Made by a program: the position numbers and the translations under genes. The notes beneath the pieces were generated by a model that saw only the letters and a list, made by a program, of their open reading frames with translations, was not told the DNA's origin and ran no database searches. Shown in pieces: positions 57,888 through 64,000 of a stretch of DNA of 64,000 nt. This DNA comes from Adiantum capillus-veneris. Lineage: Eukaryota > Streptophyta > Polypodiopsida > Polypodiales > Pteridaceae. The DNA lies in the NCBI GenBank assembly GCA_014529385.2, contig CM043960.1, positions 72,927,910 to 72,991,909 on the forward strand. Reading direction: 5' to 3'. Position 1 is the stretch's first letter; each line of letters begins with the position of its first letter.

Positions 57888-59245
57888 ATGTGTACTGGTA
57901 GTAGACAACCCTAGAGATTCGTTTGGCCCATATCACTGTAGACGTGTCACAATGAAGTTTTGTTACCAAAATTCATTTATAGATATTACCACAACCATTA
58001 TGCTAACAACGAATGCATTTCTATTAGTAGCATCTTCACTAATATTTGATTAAACATTTCATTAGAGACTTATTCTTGTAATGTCGAAGATCTCTCTACC
58101 ATGATCTCACCACACATGTACATTGTAAGCCCATACATATAAAACCATATGAGAGCGTTGCAACAACTTTTTGATGGAATGTGTACGTAGAGTAGATCTT
58201 TTCTTTTTGAAATTGCTATGCTTTTCATAAGAATGGTGAACTACTTTGGTTATATTGAATTAAGACATCTGCAAAAACCTTCCTAGCTCGAATCCTAGTC
58301 CATGAATTATTTTCCATAGGAGGATATCTACAAGAAGTAGCATTTGCATTATGACTTTTGAATGCTTCTTAGAATCTATGAAAAATGTATTAAATGCTAT
58401 CACCAAAGCTACTGTAACACTCATGTAGTAGTAGGTGATATCTCACACGGGCATGGGAGATGGGATCCAAGACCATTAATTTAGGGACCTGACATTAAGC
58501 AAAAATTTTAGACCTTGTTGCGGATGTAACCTTGGGCTACTTACCTTTGTACAAGAGTTTGGATCCCCTCATCGCACTACATTCATACACAGACTTTGCT
58601 TACATAAATTCCTTATCAACTTAATTTCTATGTGTATTTCAAGGATATATATATATATATATATAAATATATCATGCATGAGTATTTGGATATATATATC
58701 TAACAAGAGTATTTCAAATTTCTATAAAACAATCCCTCGCTCTAAGATTCTCATTTGATAAATGCTCCATTAACTTTTCTTTCACTTTCAACAAGGTTAT
58801 GGATAAATTTTTATTTGTGTTCCAGTTTAAATTATTTTTAGCTTTGCGATTGTCGAGTCAAGCTGCCAACACTGTATGTTCTAAATGTGTAATCAAACAC
58901 TAATATGGACTCAAATCCTAGATAGGCATGATATTCTTTTATTTCATTAAAAATTACTAACACAAAATTACCACATTTTGGGTTTGTTAACTATACTTTG
59001 GTGTAAGTTTGATACTTGCAGCTTTCTCTTACTTGTGCCTCTATCCACACACACACATTGGTATCTATATTTTCAACTACAATATACCATCCAAGAAGCT
59101 ATGTAGATACCCACACAAACAAAGGTACTTTACATTAATCAACAACAGCTTGTATGTCCTTTGATATTCTCCAAAGTGGTGTTAAACAGATAGTGCATAT
59201 TTTTCTCTTTTATGTCTCGTCTGGTCCATTGGTCACATGCACACA
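57586..59245. other. unassigned AT-rich spacer
   Basis: No gene recognised. Poly-T at 57740-57770, a CT run at 57861-57882 and AT runs at 58648-58672 and 58690-58700. Confidence 0.45.
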
Positions 59246-59480
59246 GATTCACAAATTTAGGCAGTGTGTCAATGCTCATCTTGGTGTATATGCACCAATT
59301 TAGGCAGCACAAGTTGTTCGTGTAGATTTGTTGATTTAGACAATACAACAACAAACATGGATTCATGATTTTTAACAATACCAAATGCAGATTCACCGAT
59401 TTAGGCAATATTAGTGCAAATTTGTCAATTTAGACAGCACGTTTATTGGTGTAGATTTGACAATTTAGGCAACACCAATC
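59245..59480. repeat. short degenerate satellite, unit 30-42 bp
   Basis: The word CAATTTAGGCAACAC or a variant (ATTTAGGCAG, ATTTAGACAA) recurs at about 59255, 59297, 59334, 59399, 59427 and 59462. Most copies are preceded by a (GT)GTAGATTTGT stretch. Confidence 0.8.
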
Positions 59481-59537
59481 ACAAAATCAAGTTTCTATGG
59501 ACTATAGTGGCGATCAATGCTTCAACAATGAGGAACC

Positions 59538-59879
59538 ATGTACTTAGTTTTGCAAAATCCCTATATTGTGGACAAGTGGGGATTAACAAGCACCAAGGAT
59601 AAGGTTGTTGTCAAGCTTGAGGAAAAGCTACCAAAGTCAAACATTCTTAATGCGAAGCTTAGGCGAGTGAATATGGCAACTCAAGTCAACACAGTCAATA
59701 CACATGTGGGTTTGTACAAATACGAGATTGAAGAAAAAATGCTCTATTATAAATGTGATGAGTCCAATATTGGAGAATTGTCAAAGAAAAAATACTTATA
59801 TGTATTTACATACAAAGAAGGTAGAGTTACCCAAGTGATAATGCTTGCGATAAGTATGGATGACAATACTCTTCCATAG
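59538..59879 (+). other. unrecognised 113-codon open frame
   Basis: The frame starts MYLVLQNPYIVDKWG and ends in a stop after DDNTLP. It is rich in Lys, Val and Tyr. I recognise no domain. It follows the short satellite directly and ends 290 bases before a solo LTR. It may be a fragment of a dead transposon gene. Confidence 0.25.
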
Positions 59880-60164
59880 ATCACAAAATTATAGAGAGAT
59901 ATATGTACTATGGAGGACCTCTTCATCAGTACAATGTCACTCCTAGCACTTACAGACTAGCTGTCTCTAAGACAAGGACAAAAATAGCAAGAGCATATCT
60001 TGTGAGAGCTAGAGTGGAAGATTCATTTAGTCAGCCGCATATTTCTATACCTAGACCGATGTGATTCTTAAGTTTGAGGGTTACAATGACCACGCATCGG
60101 GGCAGTGAGCCTCCAAAAACTCTTTACACTACGAGGGGTCCAGACACCTGGGCCGAAGCTCAAG

Positions 60165-61331
60165 ACGTTGTGAGCAGGATGGAAACACACACAATGCCTC
60201 TATAATCACCCAACACACACTCTTGGGATGATACACACACACACACACACACACACACACTATGGGGCACCACTCGACGTACACAACCCACCTGGCCGAG
60301 ACAGGGAACACACCGATGGAGTGAGAGGAGAGAGACTATCCATTTTCCCACTCCACACAGAGACACACACACACATACACACCCAAAACATTATCTCAAA
60401 AGAGGATAATTTTTATGTTTAGATAAAATTGAGCTTGGTCCAACACCAATGGGGCAAATAGCTCACACAATATGGGTAAAATATACCAGATACAATCACA
60501 AATTGGAGCAGAGGCTTCGCTCATAAGAGAAACTTACACAGCCAAAACAACACCAAAAAAATGAGAAATTTGGCAAAATGGACAGCACCATCACGTCCGA
60601 AACGGCCCAAAACCCCAGTCTACAATGTGAAAGTGCTCAAATCCGACCTCGGATGAGCAGTTTATGGCCGAAACAAGCTCCAAAAACAGCAAAAAATCAG
60701 TTGCAGTTTTTCCTCCTCTTCTCTCCACGTTTTTTCTAGTCCTCTCTCAAGTTTTTCAGTTCCCAAACTTAGCTTTATTACTTGGGCACCTTTGGCCTTT
60801 TAGTTGACCTCAAACGGACCCGTAACAGGCCAAAAAGTGGCCTTGCAGTGCATAGTTGTTACCCTATTGCATCCATCCGCACACCTGGCACGCAACTTTT
60901 TCCAATAATGCATCCCGCAACCATGTGAAGTGGCCCCCAAAAGATGGTCCTCATGATGATCTTTTTGCATAATTATCACAAGAAAACACCCACGTTGTGT
61001 CCGTACCTATCCACGTGCAAGTATTGACCCCATTCGACCTCCTGACGCCACTAGATGCCATCTGACGCACCTGCTTACCTCATGTCGTCGGCCCGCAGAT
61101 AGCTTCCTCGAGAAGTTTTATGAGCCACCAACTACTCATTATTATAGACAAAACACATTGGTATTGGTGATAGTGAAAATCGATGCACTATGTACATGCT
61201 GTCCTACTTATACACATGTGGGCCCCACGTAACCACCTGGCTCTGGAAAATGGGCAATCCTTTATTTGATGCACCATGCATGGATATGTACATATTTGCA
61301 ATCTCTTGGTCCAAAAAACTCCTAACAACGT
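60165..61331 (-). mobile_element. solo LTR of the Tat family with ACGT on both sides
   Basis: 60169-61327 (1159 bp) is colinear with the two LTRs of the element at 36087-44799, beginning TGTGAGCAGGATGG and ending CTCCTAACA. ACGT precedes it (60165-60168) and follows it (61328-61331). No internal sequence is present, so it arose by recombination between two LTRs after insertion. It is clearly more diverged than the pair at 36087 and 43671 are from each other. It contains a (CA)n run at 60233-60260. Confidence 0.88.
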
Positions 61332-61499
61332 ACGACCTCATGAAAGATCGAGTAATCGAATTTTTACTAGAGTTTCTATCAATGGATATGAATTGAGAGA
61401 TGTTGTAGTAGGAGATCCTAGAGCAATGAGAATGGTATCTGAATCATGAAGAATGCGACCATGTGTCAAGTGATAAAATGTGATGCCAAAAAGTACAAT

Positions 61500-63060
61500 G
61501 GGTGAGGGAATCCTTATGCACATGTTTCACTTTTTAAGCAAGTGTTAAAAGCAGAGCAGGTCGTGGATTTCCACACTTAGTATGAAGGATTTTGATTGAC
61601 CTTGAAAGGAACAACATTGACTAGGTTTTAGCCGTTGAATAGCCAAGATTTCCTAAACATCGAGCAACTCGTATGAGATTTTTTTGAGAAATTCTCTAAA
61701 AGAGGGATCAAGCACAATATGGTTTTCCAAATCTATGGGAGGGCTTGAGAAACAAAAATCTCAAAAAAGATTTGCACCTAAAGGCGTGCACCACATTTGT
61801 GCAAAGTAGCTAGAGAATCGTTGTATCTAGTTGAGAATTGTAAGATTTACAAAGAGGTATCAAAGGACACAGACACAGTCACCAATAATGCCTCTTCAAC
61901 CATCAAGGAGTCAGTGCTCCTACTTCAAGATTATAAAAAAACTCAAATCTATGACAACAAGAAAATGTACCGAGAGCATTGAAATGGTGTGCAATAGAGT
62001 AGAAATATACCAAACATGAAATGAATGAGTGATCTTACAATCAAAATTACGTGAAGAAAGGTTATAGGGACCTCCAACCATGCAACCTTTGCCACCTCTC
62101 AAGGTACTAGGTAGGACCCAACAATGCAGCACAAGGGGAAGACAAACCACAACCTGTGTTGGGCAAACAACCACCTTTACCTAAAGATAATAGAGCCATT
62201 TTTTGATACATGCAATCGGTAGAACCACTTGTGAGCCAAAAGATGTTGCCACCAATTGCTTATTATGAAGAGCCAGTGGAAACTCGTGGGAGAAAGCATG
62301 AAGAAGTGACCTATACCATTGAGGACTATCCTTTTTGGGTAAGAACATATGAGGCTACAAAAACTTTGTATGTGGATCAACCAGCAAAAGATAAGTACAT
62401 GATGGACAAAAACATGCTCATGTTCATAACAAACCAAGACAACAAACCTAGAGGGTATCCTCCTAGGATAGGACAGCCAATAGGGCCACCACCAACTGCT
62501 CAGCCGAAAGGTCCATGCTATGAATGTGGAGGTACCATTGGGCACCAGTTTTTCCACACAAGGATGAGAGAATGAAGATATTAAAGTTTTTGTGAGGGTT
62601 GTGGAAAAGAGCACATGATCCCACATATTGTGCATTTAAGAACTCAAAAAACAAGGGAAAAGTGATTGTGAATGTCTTTGGGATTCTACCTTGTTCAAGT
62701 GGATCTGAGTCAGAGCTAACCATTTCCTTCAATGTGGTGACTAGAGCTCGAGCTCAAGAATTAGCAAAGAACATGCCGACAGGAGATGAGCCAAAACCTT
62801 TTGAACAAACAAAGTTTGAAAGCTTAACGGTGGTAAGGACTTAAAGAAAATTGTGGAAAGCAAACAGAGACAAAATGAAAGCAAAAAGGCTATGGGAAAA
62901 GGTGTCCTTAGAGACAAAATTACACAAACAAGGGAACAACTCAAGCGTGATCAAGATAACAAAGGAAAAATCGAGGGTGCAAAAGTGTCAAAAGACCTTA
63001 TTGGGTGGGTTAGTCCTAGTAGAAAAAGTGAATGAACATTTGGATGCCATGATGTAGGCC
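61500..63060 (+). pseudogene. Ty3/gypsy gag relic with two zinc-knuckle-like motifs
   Basis: Scattered capsid-like blocks (61500-61980) lead to an open frame at 62210-62575 that ends with CYECGGTIGH. A second motif, CGKEHDPTYC with a preceding CEG, follows near 62592-62632 in another frame. The paired Cys/His motifs and the Pro-rich lead (GQPIGPPPTAQPKG) point to a Gag nucleocapsid region. Stops and shifts interrupt it between and within the motifs. Confidence 0.55.
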
Positions 63061-64000
63061 TATGAGGCGAGAATGAAATTAGAATAGAGATGGCAGATGT
63101 ATACATATCAAGAAGTTGAGACAAAAACATTAGAAATGTGATGATGTCTCATAGAGGTAGCCCAAGCTCTAATATAGCCAGAAATACTGAATATTCTTGA
63201 ACAAGTAGTGACGATATCTAAAAAGGAACAAAACTAGTGAACCAATGAAACATGGAAATGGAACACCAATGGATACAAGGGTGGTTGCAAACACAACGGA
63301 TGAAGCCAAGTTTCAAGAGATACAGCCAATTATTGAAGTGGACAAGCCATGGACACAATCCTTGTGAGAAACAATCAGAAGTAAAAAAGATGGTAGTGCC
63401 AAGTTGCAGTCAGCACCAATCCTAGAACTCAACATGGACCATGAGATTTATCATGGGGATATATAGACATTGTACGGGGATGCTAGGACTAAAGTATAAA
63501 CCTAGGATGTTAAGGAATTTACCTTCTTTTGTAGGTAATCACAAGACATTTGAGTTGAAGGTTGTGCCATCTCAATGGAATCTAGTTCAATAGATAATGG
63601 ACACAAAAAGCCTCCAGAAACTGATGTCATCTCCTATAAGATGCACCATTACTCTTGCACAACATCTAAAGATCACACCACATTTATGGGGTCAAATGGG
63701 AAAAAAACTTGGAAAGCATGGGCTTGAAAATCCCTCCACAAGATGTTCCTATGAATCAGAATGTGGATAACTCGTGAACAAGGTGGGTGATTATTGTGAA
63801 GGGGAAGAAGGAAACCCCACCTTACCACTAGAGTACAAAGGAGTGAAAACAATAGCCATACTTGATAGTGATAGCCGTTTTTCGGCTCTTTGTAATTTCC
63901 ATAGCAAGTTACCTCACCCTATCAAATCACTCAAACACTGTGGTTACCCTCACCCTTTCACTGTATATAGGTGTGTATGAGTTAGGGGACTTTTTCCATA
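63061..64000 (+). pseudogene. decayed region with protease-like motif
   Basis: Downstream of the gag relic the plus strand is mostly closed. At 63774-63980 it reads KTIAILDSDSRFSA, resembling a retropepsin active site with aspartate for the usual glycine. This is where a protease would sit in the same element, so I read it as the continuation, which leaves the window on the right. Confidence 0.4.

Noticed and set aside
1-64000. CRISPR arrays, bacterial operons or rRNA genes
   Set aside because: No spaced identical repeats, ribosome-binding sites or rRNA words; introns, LTRs and PPR/HIPP debris point to a plant nuclear genome.

Overview
The window looks like intergenic chromosomal DNA from a land plant with a large, repeat-rich genome. 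It holds layered LTR retrotransposons (Ty3/gypsy and Ty1/copia), one CACTA DNA transposon with plant-type spliced genes, pentatricopeptide-repeat and heavy-metal-associated gene debris, and many long dinucleotide microsatellites. The species cannot be named from the sequence. I see no intact single-copy host gene, rRNA gene or convincing tRNA gene.

Layout. 1-9727: a decayed chromovirus (Ty3/gypsy with a C-terminal chromodomain) on the minus strand. Its 3' LTR is cut by the window start and its 5' LTR is at 7664-9727. It has a tRNA-iMet primer site, a 1.3-kb insert at the gag-protease junction, and a deletion from RNase H into integrase. 11313-23560: plus-strand relics of at least five retrotransposons (copia RT/RNase H, several gypsy gag/protease/integrase pieces, a copia integrase tail and a short LTR with a polypurine tract). 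23560-36082: mostly unassigned DNA with microsatellites, a 178-bp tandem duplication, a divergent ~280-bp repeat and half of an inverted repeat pair. 36087-44799: an almost complete Tat-lineage gypsy element on the minus strand, with both LTRs, primer site, polypurine tract and dual RNase H, flanked by ACGT. 47000-49350: a gypsy gag relic next to a PPR-gene fragment. 49875-54447: a complete-ended CACTA element (12-bp inverted repeats, AAT target duplication). It carries a spliced En/Spm-family transposase-like gene and a captured, broken heavy-metal-associated isoprenylated protein (HIPP) gene. 54450-64000: repeat arrays, a solo LTR of the Tat family (60169-61327, also flanked by ACGT) and a gypsy gag/protease relic.

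The features most worth following up are the HIPP pseudogene inside the CACTA element and a 60-codon open exon ending in a splice donor that lies inside the chromovirus LTRs. The latter could be a gag first exon separated from gag by an intron containing the primer-binding site. The repeated use of ACGT by two Tat-family insertions also stands out. None of the retrotransposon reading frames is intact. The CACTA gene is the only spliced model that reads through without a break.
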